Assembly (NCBI GenBank): GCA_030524585.1
Contig: JAUNGJ010000030.1
Span: 1-39,431 of the forward strand
Reading direction: 5' to 3'
DNA: 39,431 nucleotides
Source: Eubacteriales bacterium
GTDB lineage: Bacteria > Bacillota > Clostridia > Lachnospirales > Lachnospiraceae
Part shown: positions 1 to 8,464 of the stretch, one piece after another
Layout: the number at the start of each line of letters is the position of its first letter
Position numbering within the stretch: the first letter of the stretch is position 1
Position numbers and translations under genes: made by a program
Notes under the pieces: generated by a model
Told to the model about the DNA's origin: nothing
What the model saw: only the letters and a program-made list of their open reading frames with translations
Databases searched by the model: none

Positions 1-624
1 GAGAGACAGTTTGCAAGAGATAACAAATCTCTCGGACAGTTCCGTCTGGATGGTATTCCGCCGGCAAGACGCGGTATCCCACAGATCGAAGTTACATTTG
101 ATATTGATGCCAACGGTATTGTAAATGTATCTGCAAAGGATCTGGGAACCGGAAAAGAGCAGCATATTACTATTACGGCAGGCTCCAATATGTCTGACGC
201 CGATATTGAGAAGGCTGTCAAGGAAGCTGCAGAGTTTGAGGCTCAGGACAAGAAACGTAAGGAAGGCATCGATGCAAAGAATGATGCAGATGCAATGGTA
301 TTCCAGACAGAGAAGGCCATGGAGGAAGTCGGAGATAAGCTTGACGCAGCAGATAAGGCAGCAGTTGAGGCTGACTGCAAGGCTTTGAAGGAGCTTCTTG
401 AGAAAGTCAACATGGATGATATTTCAGAGGCTCAGGTTGCAGAGATCAATGCAGGCAAAGAGAAGCTGATGGAGAGTGCACAGAAGTTATTTGCCAAGGT
501 ATATGAGCAGGCACAGGGAGCACAGGGCGCAGGTCCAAACCCAGGTGCAGGCCCGAATCCAGGTCCGGCTCCGGAAGGATTTGACGGAGATGATGTTGTA
601 GACGGAGATTATAAAGAAGTCTAA
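1..624 (+). CDS. dnaK: Molecular chaperone DnaK (Hsp70), C-terminal part, 5' truncated
   Basis: The reading frame is open from base 1 and ends at TAA 622-624, giving about 207 residues; the start and the ATPase domain lie outside the window. What is visible is the end of the substrate-binding beta domain ([20 protein letters not shown], then [14 protein letters not shown]), the alpha-helical lid, and a Gly/Pro/Ala-rich tail ending [12 protein letters not shown]. These are classic Hsp70 features. DnaK binds exposed hydrophobic segments in an ATP cycle driven by DnaJ and GrpE in the cytoplasm. dnaJ follows 127 bp downstream on the same strand, the usual Firmicute order (hrcA-)grpE-dnaK-dnaJ. 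Internal ATGs, such as the one at 190, are not starts because the DnaK homology continues upstream of them. Confidence 0.97.
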   Translation, partial: ERQFARDNKSLGQFRLDGIPPARRGIPQIEVTFDIDANGIVNVSAKDLGTGKEQHITITAGSNMSDADIEKAVKEAAEFEAQDKKRKEGIDAKNDADAMVFQTEKAMEEVGDKLDAADKAAVEADCKALKELLEKVNMDDISEAQVAEINAGKEKLMESAQKLFAKVYEQAQGAQGAGPNPGAGPNPGPAPEGFDGDDVVDGDYKEV

Positions 625-682
625 ATCCAGAGTACCTGGCAAAGGTTCACCTTTTGGGGGACTCTGAGGATGATAAGAAGGT

Positions 683-712
683 GTTCCGGGAGACTGATTG
701 GTTCCCCGGAAC
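683..712 (+). other. Hairpin in the dnaK-dnaJ spacer
   Basis: The arms GTTCCGGG (683-690) and CCCGGAAC (705-712) are perfectly complementary, with a 14-nt loop, and are partly extended by AAGG/CCTT outside. No T-run follows, so this is more likely an mRNA processing or stability element between dnaK and dnaJ than a terminator. That role is inferred. Confidence 0.5.
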
Positions 713-751
713 TTCCTTGCGTATATTTCTACATGAAAGAAAGGGATTACA

Positions 752-1933
752 ATGGCAGATAAACGTGATTACTATGAAGTGCTTGGAGTCAGCAGGGACG
801 CTGACGATGCGACTTTAAAAAAGGCATATAGAAATGTTGCCAAGAAGTATCATCCGGATATGAATCCGGGGGATGCCGAGGCAGAGAAAAAGTTCAAAGA
901 GGCTTCCGAGGCATATGCAGTGCTCAGTGATCCGGATAAGAGAAGGCAGTATGACCAGTTTGGCCATGCGGCATTTGAAGGTGGAGCCGGCGGAGGCGCC
1001 GGATATGGCGGCTTTGATTTCAGCGGCGCTGATTTCAGTGACATTTTTGGCGATATATTTGGTGATTTGTTTGGAGGCGGTGGCAGAAGAGGCGGCCGTG
1101 CCAATCAGGGACCGATGAAGGGCATGAATATCCGTAAGGGCGTGCGGATTACCTTTGAGGAAGCAGTATTTGGCTGTGAGAAGGAACTGGATGTTGTACT
1201 GAAAGATCCGTGCCCGAAATGTAGCGGAACCGGTGCAAAGCCGGGAACCTCACCGGAGACCTGTCCAAAATGCGGCGGTAAGGGACAGATCGTCTATACG
1301 CAGCAATCCTTCTTTGGAACGGTCCAGAATGTACAGACCTGTCCGGATTGTCAGGGAAGCGGCAAGATCATCCGGGATAAGTGTCCGGATTGCAGTGGAA
1401 CGGGATTTGTTTCTAACAGAAAGAAAATTTCCGTATCGATTCCGGCAGGTATCGACAACGGTCAGAGTGTAAGAATCCGGGAAAAGGGCGAGCCTGGAAT
1501 CAACGGAGGGCCAAGAGGCGATCTGCTTGTTGAGGTAACCGTTTCCAGACATCCGATCTTCCAGCGTCAGGATATGCATATTTTCTCAACGGCGCCAATC
1601 TCCTTTGCACAGGCAGCGCTGGGAGCCGATGTGAAGATTAAAACGGTGGATGGGGAAGTAATCTATACGGTGAAGCCGGGAACCAAGACCGACACCAAGG
1701 TCCGTCTCAGAGGAAAAGGCGTACCGTCCGTACGAAATTCCCAGGTACGCGGCGATCACTATGTAACACTGGTGATTCAGACGCCGGAGAAACTGAGTCA
1801 GGAAGCAAAAGAAGCGCTCCGCCGTTTCGACGAGCTGAGCGGAAATACACTGAATACAGCGACAGAAGATGGAAAGGCAAAACATAAGAAAAAAGGATTT
1901 ATGGATAAAATGAAGGAAGCCTTTGATGATTAA
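752..1933 (+). CDS. dnaJ: Co-chaperone DnaJ (Hsp40, type I)
   Basis: 393 residues with the full type-I layout. The J domain (about 5-70) carries the HPD motif at 34-36 that stimulates DnaK ATPase. A Gly/Phe-rich linker (about 75-120) follows, then the zinc-binding domain with four CxxCxGxG repeats ([32 protein letters not shown], about 155-215), and the C-terminal beta-sandwich substrate-binding domains. The start ATG at 752 follows AAAGGGA. The gene lies downstream of dnaK and is probably co-transcribed. The C-terminus is Lys-rich and its last codons form part of the terminator hairpin. Family length and domain order are normal. Confidence 0.97.
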   Translation: MADKRDYYEVLGVSRDADDATLKKAYRNVAKKYHPDMNPGDAEAEKKFKEASEAYAVLSDPDKRRQYDQFGHAAFEGGAGGGAGYGGFDFSGADFSDIFGDIFGDLFGGGGRRGGRANQGPMKGMNIRKGVRITFEEAVFGCEKELDVVLKDPCPKCSGTGAKPGTSPETCPKCGGKGQIVYTQQSFFGTVQNVQTCPDCQGSGKIIRDKCPDCSGTGFVSNRKKISVSIPAGIDNGQSVRIREKGEPGINGGPRGDLLVEVTVSRHPIFQRQDMHIFSTAPISFAQAALGADVKIKTVDGEVIYTVKPGTKTDTKVRLRGKGVPSVRNSQVRGDHYVTLVIQTPEKLSQEAKEALRRFDELSGNTLNTATEDGKAKHKKKGFMDKMKEAFDD

Positions 1934-1955
1934 TCATCAGGGGCCTCCCTTTTTT
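1915..1955 (+). terminator. Intrinsic terminator of dnaK-dnaJ
   Basis: GGAAGCC (1915-1921) pairs with GGCCTCC (about 1942-1948) with one mismatch, around the self-complementary core TGATGATTAATCATCA, and is followed by TTTTTT (1950-1955). It overlaps the dnaJ stop codon. On the other strand it also lies just past the end of the response regulator gene. Confidence 0.65.
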
Positions 1956-1973
1956 ATTGCTTCAAAGGCGGGA

Positions 1974-2597
1974 TTACCGGTGCTGGTAATAGAATACCGC
2001 TAACTGTGTCCGGTCCCGGAGATGCATCTTATCCAGAATACCGCTTAAGTAATTGCGGATGGTTCCTTCACTTAAATGCAGATTTCCGGCAATTTCTTTG
2101 TTGCTCAATCCTTCTGCCACCAGAGTGATGATCTCGTATTCCCGTTCGCTGATCTCATAATCTTTATAGTTAAATCCGCTTTTCTGCTCCAGAAGATCGG
2201 GGATGCGGGAGACGATTTCGGTGCCGAAGACGGTCTGCCCGGTGTACACGGCCTTGATCGCGGGAATAATGCTGTTGTAATCCTGCTTCAGAAGATATCC
2301 TTTTACACCTGCCTTTAGCGCTTTGACGATGTATTCGTCGTCGGAGAAGGTGGTGAGCAGGAGTATTTTTGCATCGGGGTATTCAGAAAGAATCTGTTCA
2401 GATGCCGTAAGACCGTTTACTTCCTTCATTCGTATATCCATCAGAAGCACGTCCGGTCTCTGACTTCGGTACATCCGGACGGCATCGGCGCCGTCTGATC
2501 CGGTTCCGGTTACGCTAAGGGTTTTGTCGGACTCCAGAATCATTTTCAGCGCATTTGCCACCAGGATGTCATCGTCTATAATCAGTATTCTTATCAC
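1974..2597 (-). CDS. NarL/LuxR-family response regulator
   Basis: 207 residues. The N-terminal receiver domain has acidic residues D8-D10, the phospho-acceptor D54 (LLMDIRM), T83 and K104. The C-terminal LuxR-type HTH (about 147-205: SEREYEIITLVAEGLSNKEI, then LSEGTIRNYLSGILDKM) binds DNA. The start is GTG at 2597, 9 nt after AGGAGG, which lies inside the last codons of the upstream kinase gene; the two are translationally linked. It should be phosphorylated by the kinase at 2599-3669. The natural target is the divergent ABC transporter operon starting at 3793, as in DesKR/LiaRS-type modules; this target is inferred from position. Confidence 0.9.
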   Translation of the reverse strand: MIRILIIDDDILVANALKMILESDKTLSVTGTGSDGADAVRMYRSQRPDVLLMDIRMKEVNGLTASEQILSEYPDAKILLLTTFSDDEYIVKALKAGVKGYLLKQDYNSIIPAIKAVYTGQTVFGTEIVSRIPDLLEQKSGFNYKDYEISEREYEIITLVAEGLSNKEIAGNLHLSEGTIRNYLSGILDKMHLRDRTQLAVFYYQHR

Positions 2598-2598
2598 T

Positions 2599-3669
2599 TC
2601 AGAGTTCCTCCTTTTTTGGTATGGTAATAAAGATGCGGAAGCCTTTTTCTGTCCGGATCTGCAGCATTCCGTCCAATGCTTCCACTCGGTCCCGCATATT
2701 GCGAAGTCCTAAGCCACTGTCGGTTCCCTGATGTAACTGGGTGCCATTATCCTCAACTATGAGCTGATAGAGGCCAGGGTGTTCACGGACGGTGATCTGA
2801 ACCTTTGAGGCGTTGCTGTGCCGGATAATATTATTCAGTGCCTCTTTTGCGATGGAAATAAAGCAGTATTTGATTGATTTTGGCACTTCATAGCCCATAT
2901 CGTAGTCCATCTGGATGGGGCAGAAGGTAAAGTCTTTCATCAATCCATTTAAGGCATCCTTTAAATTGATGGATTCATCGTGCAGATCGTGTACGCTTTC
3001 CCTGACATTGGTCATGGCAGTATTCAGGGTGGATTCCAGATGGTCCAGAGAAGGAGCAAGTGCAGTATCGCTGCTGATTGTCCTGATTGCGCCGACCAGT
3101 AAAATGGAACGGGAGAGCATATGCCCCACATTATCATGAATCTCGCGGGCAATACGGTTCCTTTCCTTTAGGGTTGCGGTATAGATTTCATAGTCCTGTT
3201 TTTCGAGAAGAGCCTGATTTTTTTCTTTCAGCAATATCGTTTTCTCGACGCCTTCATCCCTTGTTTTTTTGAATTCCCGGTCAAGGGCCTCATAGGAGGT
3301 GGTGTAGTCGTTCAGGAGAAGGGCAAGTATGCTTCCAAGTGCCAGAAAGAACAGAATCTCCGGTGGGAAGGACAGACTGCGAAGGAAACTGAGAAGCCCC
3401 GCAAGAACGGCAAGAGGATAGCAGCAATCTTCCATGATGCCATACAGAAATACAGGGAAGAACAGAGCAAAATCCGGGCAGACGGCTATCAGTAGAACAG
3501 AGAACAGGGAAAGTACCAGATGGTAAGTTCTCTGGCTAAGATAGTAGTGAATGCATGTATAGAGGGCTGCGGTAAGCAGCGCAACAAGAAAAGCTGTATC
3601 TGCTTTGGTAAACAGTACAGCGCCCAGACAGTATATAAGTAGAAAAAACCGGTTCAAAATCCGTTTCAT
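2599..3669 (-). CDS. Sensor histidine kinase, NarX/DesK (HisKA_3) type
   Basis: 356 residues. The N-terminal half (about 8-120) is a cluster of about five membrane segments with almost no extracellular loop. It is followed by a coiled linker (about 125-170) and the HisKA_3 dimerisation/phosphoacceptor motif ERNRIAREIHDNVGH with H178. The ATPase domain has an N-box (KEALNNIIRHSNA), a G1 box (VEDNG) and a G2 box (GLGLRNMRDRVE). The start ATG 3669 follows AAGGAGA. Sensors without an extracellular domain usually read membrane state or a transporter partner. The gene pairs with the regulator directly downstream and is divergent from an ABC exporter. The ligand is unknown. Confidence 0.9.
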   Translation of the reverse strand: MKRILNRFFLLIYCLGAVLFTKADTAFLVALLTAALYTCIHYYLSQRTYHLVLSLFSVLLIAVCPDFALFFPVFLYGIMEDCCYPLAVLAGLLSFLRSLSFPPEILFFLALGSILALLLNDYTTSYEALDREFKKTRDEGVEKTILLKEKNQALLEKQDYEIYTATLKERNRIAREIHDNVGHMLSRSILLVGAIRTISSDTALAPSLDHLESTLNTAMTNVRESVHDLHDESINLKDALNGLMKDFTFCPIQMDYDMGYEVPKSIKYCFISIAKEALNNIIRHSNASKVQITVREHPGLYQLIVEDNGTQLHQGTDSGLGLRNMRDRVEALDGMLQIRTEKGFRIFITIPKKEEL

Positions 3670-3692
3670 GGAAAAATCTCCTTAACAAAATG

Positions 3693-3705
3693 ACATTTGT
3701 AATGT
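3693..3705. promoter_or_regulatory. Inverted repeat between the TCS and ABC operons, possible regulator site
   Basis: ACATT-TGT-AATGT is a 5+3+5 palindrome in the short divergent spacer 3670-3792. NarL/LuxR-type regulators bind such inverted repeats, so this is a candidate site for the neighbouring regulator. No convincing -35/-10 pair was found in this spacer, consistent with an activated promoter. Confidence 0.4.
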
Positions 3706-3792
3706 AAAGTACTGACACCTGATACTACCATTATAAAGGGGTGAAGGTTATACTACAAGTAAGAAATGAAGAAAGAAATAGGAGGAATTTGT

Positions 3793-4722
3793 ATGGTTAC
3801 GATTACAAACCTTGTGAAAAGATATGGGAATCTGGTGGCCCTTGACCATCTGAATCTGGAGATTAAGGAAGGGGAAATATATGGGCTTTTAGGTCCCAAC
3901 GGTTCCGGAAAAACTACGGCGATCAACTGTATGCTGGCGCTTTTGAAATACGATAAAGGCAGTATTCAGATCATGGGACAGGAGATGCATCCGGACAGCT
4001 ATGCCGTGAAGAAGAATATTGGTGTGGTCATGCAGAATGTGGCGGTGTTTGAACAGATGTCTGTGTGGGAAAATGTGGATTATTTCTGCGGCCTGTATGT
4101 AAACGACAGGAAGAAACGCCGTGAGCTTGTGGAAGAGGCAATCCGGTTTGTGGAGCTGGAAGATTACCGGAAGATGCGTTCGGGAAAGCTTTCCGGCGGA
4201 CTCTTAAGAAGACTTAACATTGCCTGCGGAATTGTCCATAAGCCAAAGCTTATCATTATGGATGAACCGACGGTAGCTGTCGATCCTCAGAGCCGGAATA
4301 AGATTCTGGAGGGGATTCTGGAACTGAACCGGCAGGGAAGTACTATCATATACACATCCCACTATATGGAGGAGGTAGAACAGATCTGCTCCAGAATCGC
4401 CATTATGGATCATGGAAGAGTGTTGGCTTCGGGGACAAAGGAAGAGCTGAAAAGTATGATAAAGACTGGGGAGACTGTTACCATAGAAGCCATTGCACTG
4501 GATGAAAAACAGCTTTCGGAGATCAGAGACCTGCCTCATGTTTTTCAGATTTCCTACAATGAGCAGGTGCTGAAAATCTGCTTAAGCGGAGCGAAGCATA
4601 ATCTGGTTCGGATTCTCCATTATCTGGAGGAAAATGAAATCCCATTCGGCAGAGTGTTCTCGGAGCTTCCCACGCTGAATGACGTATTTTTGGAGATTAC
4701 GGGAAAAGAGCTTAGAGATTAG
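3793..4722 (+). CDS. ABC exporter ATP-binding protein
   Basis: 309 residues, counted from ATG 3793, which lies 7 nt after ATAGGAGG (an in-frame ATG at 3766 lacks a ribosome site). Nucleotide-binding motifs in order: Walker A GPNGSGKT (34-41), Q-loop Q81, signature LSGG (133-136), Walker B LIIMDE (153-158) and the switch H190. The C-terminal ~90 residues form the extra domain typical of DrrA/NatA-like ATPases that pair with ABC-2 permeases. It energises the two permeases immediately downstream. The substrate is unknown; drug, peptide or lipid-like efflux is typical of the family. It is divergent from the two-component genes at 1974-3669, which probably regulate it. Confidence 0.92.
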   Translation: MVTITNLVKRYGNLVALDHLNLEIKEGEIYGLLGPNGSGKTTAINCMLALLKYDKGSIQIMGQEMHPDSYAVKKNIGVVMQNVAVFEQMSVWENVDYFCGLYVNDRKKRRELVEEAIRFVELEDYRKMRSGKLSGGLLRRLNIACGIVHKPKLIIMDEPTVAVDPQSRNKILEGILELNRQGSTIIYTSHYMEEVEQICSRIAIMDHGRVLASGTKEELKSMIKTGETVTIEAIALDEKQLSEIRDLPHVFQISYNEQVLKICLSGAKHNLVRILHYLEENEIPFGRVFSELPTLNDVFLEITGKELRD

Positions 4723-4733
4723 GAGGAAGGCAG

Positions 4734-5858
4734 ATGTTACATTTAATAAAATATCAGTTCCGACAGACTGTCAGGGAGTGGTCAACGATGTTCTGGGCAC
4801 TGGCCTTTCCCATTATTCTTGGAACTTTGTTTTATGTATCTTTTGGCAAATGGGATATGGAGGAAGACATGGAGGTGATCCGGACGGCTGTGGTAGAGGG
4901 CGCAGATCCGAATGAAGCTTCTCTTCTGTTTTTTGAAGAAATTGACAGTGACTTTGACATGATCCGGACAGAAGTGATGAAAGAAGAAGAGGCGCTGAAA
5001 GCCCTTCGGGAAGACGAGATTGAAGGGATTTTCTATGCGGGAGAGGAGCCGAAGCTTACGGTGGCAAAGTCCGGGCTGGAGCAGAGTATTCTGAAGAACA
5101 TACTGGATACTTATCTGAAAAATACGGAGCTGATACAGACCATCGTGGATACGCATCCGGAGGGCTTGGAAAGCGGGTTGGAGGCTCTCGCAGACTGGCA
5201 GGAGATGACAGAGGAAATCAGTGTGGGAGGGCGAACCCTCAATCCGAATATCTCATATTTCTTCGCGCTGATCGCGTTTGCCGCTTTGTCAGGAGTCTAC
5301 CTGGGAATCAAGGGGTGCTGTGATAGTCAGGCAAATCTGTCCGCATTAGGCGCCAGAAGATGTATTACACCAACGCACAAGATGAAGCTGATTTTTGTAA
5401 GCTTTTTGGTACTGTTCTTTATTCAGTTTATCAATATTATGATACTGACGGTATTTGTCCGTTTTGCATTGGGGATTGATCTGGGCGGCAGTCCGGGAGA
5501 AATCGTATTGGTGAATCTTCTGGGAAGTATGATCGGAGTGTCGATTGGGATACTGCTTGGAAGTGTGAGCAGGATGCAGCTTGGAATGAAAATGGGATTT
5601 GGCGTACTTTTTACTCTGTTTCCTGCATTTCTTGCAGGATTGATGTTTGGTGATATGAAGAATATCATTGAGCAGTACTGTCCGGTTATTAACCGTGTGA
5701 ATCCGGCAGCAATGCTCAGTGACAGTTATTACTGCATGGCAGTTTATAATGATGCTGAAAGAATGACCAGAAATCTTCTGATTCTGGCAGTAATGAGCAT
5801 TGTGTGTGTGCTGGCGGCATTCGTTGTGACAAGGAGGGAACGGTATGACAGTATTTAG
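4734..5858 (+). CDS. ABC-2 type exporter permease (first)
   Basis: 374 residues. One membrane segment near the N-terminus (about 20-40) is followed by a long extracytoplasmic acidic region (about 45-170) and five membrane segments (about 175-370). This is the ABC-2/DrrB-YhfJ-like layout. The start ATG 4734 follows AGGAGGAAGGCAG, 11 bp after the ATPase stop, and the gene overlaps the next permease by 14 bp. It probably forms a heterodimeric channel with the product of 5845-6999. The substrate cannot be read from the sequence. Confidence 0.88.
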   Translation: MLHLIKYQFRQTVREWSTMFWALAFPIILGTLFYVSFGKWDMEEDMEVIRTAVVEGADPNEASLLFFEEIDSDFDMIRTEVMKEEEALKALREDEIEGIFYAGEEPKLTVAKSGLEQSILKNILDTYLKNTELIQTIVDTHPEGLESGLEALADWQEMTEEISVGGRTLNPNISYFFALIAFAALSGVYLGIKGCCDSQANLSALGARRCITPTHKMKLIFVSFLVLFFIQFINIMILTVFVRFALGIDLGGSPGEIVLVNLLGSMIGVSIGILLGSVSRMQLGMKMGFGVLFTLFPAFLAGLMFGDMKNIIEQYCPVINRVNPAAMLSDSYYCMAVYNDAERMTRNLLILAVMSIVCVLAAFVVTRRERYDSI

Positions 5859-6999
5859 GGGATTTATGATACTGGTAAAGAGGAATCTGTTTATGTTTTT
5901 TCTATATTTTGCCATTTTCATGAGCATATGTATCATGATTCAGGTTGTGACTAAAGGGGAAGGAACAAGTCAGTTTAAGGAAGAACGCCGCAGCATTGCG
6001 GTTCTTGACCGGGATGGAGGTGAGCTGGCAGAGGGATTTATCAAGTATCTGGGGGAGAAGCATCACATTGTCGATATTGAAGATGATAAAAGTGTGATTC
6101 AGGAGAAGCTGTTTTACCGGGATATTTATTATGTGGTAACAATTCCGGAGGGTTTTGAAACCGTGTGTCTGGAAAACGGCAGGAAGCTGAAGACGACCAA
6201 GATTCCGGGAGCTACCAGCGCTTTTTATATTGATCAGCAGATTGATACATTTCTGAATGAGATTCGGGTATTGAAGCATGCAGGATTTTCTACGGCAGAA
6301 GCTCTGGAAGAGGTAAAACGAATCGAAGAAGTGGATGCGGAGGTCACCATGATTGATCAAAACGGTTATGGAGGACAGATGACGCCCTATGGGTATCTGT
6401 TCCAGTATCTTCCTTATCTGTTTCTGTCGGTACTGTGCTATATCCTTGGTTTTGTGATGATTGCCTACCGCAAACAGGACGTCAGACGGCGGATGCTGTG
6501 CTCCAGCATATCTCTGCGGAAACAGAATGCCCAGCTTGTAGCAGGTTTTGTCTCTGTGGGCAGTGGATTCTGGGTAATCTGTATGCTGATGTCCATTGCT
6601 TTGTATGGGAAATCGTTTCTGGCAGACGGAAATTTTTTCTACTATCTGTTAAATTCCTTTGTTATGATACTGGTGGCGCTTGCGCTGTCATTCCTCGTGG
6701 GAGTGTTGGTAGAGAAGGAAGCTGTGGTGAATAGCGTTGTAAATGTGATCTCTCTTGGTATGTGTTTTACCTGCGGCGTGTTCGTATCCATGAGCGTATT
6801 GGGGAAGGGCGTGCGGATGGCGGCCCATTTTCTTCCAGTGTACTGGTATGAGACGGTGAATGAGATCATCGGAAATAATGCACAGTTTACGGCAGCCCAG
6901 AAAGCGGCGGTCTGGCAGGGAGTGGGGATTCAGCTTCTTTTTGCAGCTACTATACTGAGTATTGGACTTGTGGTGAGCAAGTATAAGGAACAGGAATAA
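5845..6999 (+). CDS. ABC-2 type exporter permease (second)
   Basis: 384 residues. It has the same architecture as its neighbour: an N-terminal membrane anchor (about 10-32), a soluble extracytoplasmic region (about 40-180) with GEGTSQFKEERRSIAVLDRD and QIDTFLNEIRVLKHAGFS, then six C-terminal membrane segments. The extracytoplasmic part resembles the YhgE/ABC-2_membrane_3 group. The start ATG 5845 follows AAGGAGGGAACGGT and overlaps the end of the first permease, so translation is coupled. This is the last gene of the three-gene exporter operon; no clear terminator follows. Confidence 0.88.
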   Translation: MTVFRGFMILVKRNLFMFFLYFAIFMSICIMIQVVTKGEGTSQFKEERRSIAVLDRDGGELAEGFIKYLGEKHHIVDIEDDKSVIQEKLFYRDIYYVVTIPEGFETVCLENGRKLKTTKIPGATSAFYIDQQIDTFLNEIRVLKHAGFSTAEALEEVKRIEEVDAEVTMIDQNGYGGQMTPYGYLFQYLPYLFLSVLCYILGFVMIAYRKQDVRRRMLCSSISLRKQNAQLVAGFVSVGSGFWVICMLMSIALYGKSFLADGNFFYYLLNSFVMILVALALSFLVGVLVEKEAVVNSVVNVISLGMCFTCGVFVSMSVLGKGVRMAAHFLPVYWYETVNEIIGNNAQFTAAQKAAVWQGVGIQLLFAATILSIGLVVSKYKEQE

Positions 7000-7047
7000 C
7001 AGGATTATATCTTTTTTAGTCTCTCTATGGAAGAAAGTTCGCGCTTA

Positions 7048-7056
7048 TGTTACAAT
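7048..7056 (+). promoter_or_regulatory. Possible extended -10 promoter for the OCD-ridA-mrp genes
   Basis: TGT-TACAAT matches an extended -10 element (TGn plus TACAAT at 7051-7056), ending 28 bp before the preferred start at 7085. No good -35 is seen, so this is a weak call. Confidence 0.35.
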
Positions 7057-7084
7057 CAGAGCAGATATGGGAGGTAACAAGGCG

Positions 7085-8035
7085 ATGATTATTTTAAGCA
7101 AAGAAGAAATTGAGGCGTTGGCAGAGCCGAATGAGATGATGGACGCGATTGAAGAGGCTTACGGGATTTTTGGCGCAAATGAGTTTTATATGCCCCCAAG
7201 GCCGGTTGTAGAGCATGAGAATAAGACGCTCATGTATATGCCATGCTATACGAAGGATGTCATTGGAACCAAAATCCTGAGTATTTTCCCGGAAAATGCG
7301 AAGCTCGGACTGCCGTCAATTGACGGGATCGTATTGTTAAATGATCCGGTGACGGGAGCGCCGGTGGCAGTGCTGGACGGACAGGCGGTCACGGCATGGA
7401 GAACCGGAGCGGTCGGCGGTGTGGGGATCCGTCATTTGTCCCGGAAGGACTGCCACACGGTGGGAATTGTAGGCGCAGGAGTGCAGGGGTTTCATCTGGC
7501 GCTCTATGCGTGTGTGGCCAGAGAGATCCACACAGTGTATGTATTTAATCACAGCAGCCGGGATCTGACGGATTATCTTGCGAGACTTAAGAAAGCTATT
7601 GCGAATCCGGCGGTGGAAGTAGTACAATGTAAAACGGTGGAAGAACTGGTAAAAGCCAGTGACATTATCTGTACGGCCACACCGTCCGCCACACCGGTGC
7701 TTCCGGATGACAGGGAGCTGTTAAGAGGCAAGTGTATCATTGCCATTGGCTCTTACACACCACAGATGCGTGAGATTCCGGATGCGGTCTGGGATCTGGT
7801 GGACAAGGTTTACATTGAGCTTCCCTATGCCTGCGAAGAAAGCGGCGATCTGAGCCAGCCCCTTGCAGAAGGAAGACTGACGGCAGACAGAACGGTTCTG
7901 ATGGACCAGTTTTTAAAATCTGACGCGGATGAGGAAACGATTACAAAGAATACCACGTATTTTAAATCGGTCGGTATGGCACTGTTTGATGTGTGCGTCG
8001 CACAGAAATTATTAGAAAAAGCAAAGGAGAGATAG
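7085..8035 (+). CDS. Ornithine cyclodeaminase / mu-crystallin family protein
   Basis: 316 residues from ATG 7085, which sits 9 nt after GGGAGGT; the upstream in-frame ATG at 7067 overlaps that ribosome site. The family covers NAD(P)-dependent ornithine cyclodeaminase, alanine and imino-acid dehydrogenases and related reductases. Visible features are the substrate-pocket segment with PPRP and GTKILSIFPEN (the Lys is the family's conserved base), and the Rossmann-fold dinucleotide motif VGIVGAGVQG (about 130-139). RidA follows after 3 bp. Since RidA hydrolyses reactive enamine/imine intermediates, the pair suggests this enzyme makes or consumes an imino acid. The exact substrate cannot be assigned. 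Confidence 0.88.
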   Translation: MIILSKEEIEALAEPNEMMDAIEEAYGIFGANEFYMPPRPVVEHENKTLMYMPCYTKDVIGTKILSIFPENAKLGLPSIDGIVLLNDPVTGAPVAVLDGQAVTAWRTGAVGGVGIRHLSRKDCHTVGIVGAGVQGFHLALYACVAREIHTVYVFNHSSRDLTDYLARLKKAIANPAVEVVQCKTVEELVKASDIICTATPSATPVLPDDRELLRGKCIIAIGSYTPQMREIPDAVWDLVDKVYIELPYACEESGDLSQPLAEGRLTADRTVLMDQFLKSDADEETITKNTTYFKSVGMALFDVCVAQKLLEKAKER

Positions 8036-8038
8036 AGG

Positions 8039-8413
8039 ATGAAAGTAGTAGCAACAGAGAAAGCGCCTAAGGCACTGGGACCGTATTCCCAGGGGTATGT
8101 ATATAACGGAGTACTGTATTCTGCAGGACAGATCGCCATTGATCCGGCGGTGAATGATGTTGTGGCAACAACGATTGAAGAGCAGACGGAGCAGGTGTGC
8201 AGGAATCTTGGAGAGGTCCTGAAAGAGGCGGGCACCGATTTTGACCATGTGCTCAAGACGACCTGCTTCCTGGCAGATATGGGTGATTTTGCAGCTTTTA
8301 ACGAAGTGTACGGCAGATATTTTACTTCGAAGCCGGCAAGAAGCTGTGTGGCGGTTAAGACGCTTCCAAAGGGAGTGCTCTGCGAGGTTGAAGTAATTGC
8401 GGCGGTAGAGTAG
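8039..8413 (+). CDS. ridA: RidA family (YjgF/YER057c/UK114) 2-iminobutanoate/2-iminopropanoate deaminase-like protein
   Basis: 124 residues, normal for the family. Hallmarks are KAPKALGPYSQG near the N-terminus, LYSAGQIAIDP, and the C-terminal RSCVAVKTLPKGVLCEVEVIA with the conserved Arg and Glu of the active cleft. RidA trimers hydrolyse reactive enamine/imine intermediates, such as 2-aminoacrylate released by PLP enzymes, and so protect other enzymes. The ATG at 8039 follows AGAGAT-AG-AGG; the 3-bp gap to the upstream ornithine cyclodeaminase-family gene implies co-translation and functional linkage. It is probably the middle gene of a three-gene operon. Confidence 0.93.
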   Translation: MKVVATEKAPKALGPYSQGYVYNGVLYSAGQIAIDPAVNDVVATTIEEQTEQVCRNLGEVLKEAGTDFDHVLKTTCFLADMGDFAAFNEVYGRYFTSKPARSCVAVKTLPKGVLCEVEVIAAVE

Positions 8414-8464
8414 GCTGCAGCGCTTGTTTTTGTAGTATGGATATAGAATTGGGAGGAAATGATT

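Noticed and set aside
5346..5936. 196-codon minus-strand frame rich in His, Asn and Lys
   Set aside because: It is antisense to the ABC permease genes; its composition is that of a reversed membrane-protein gene.
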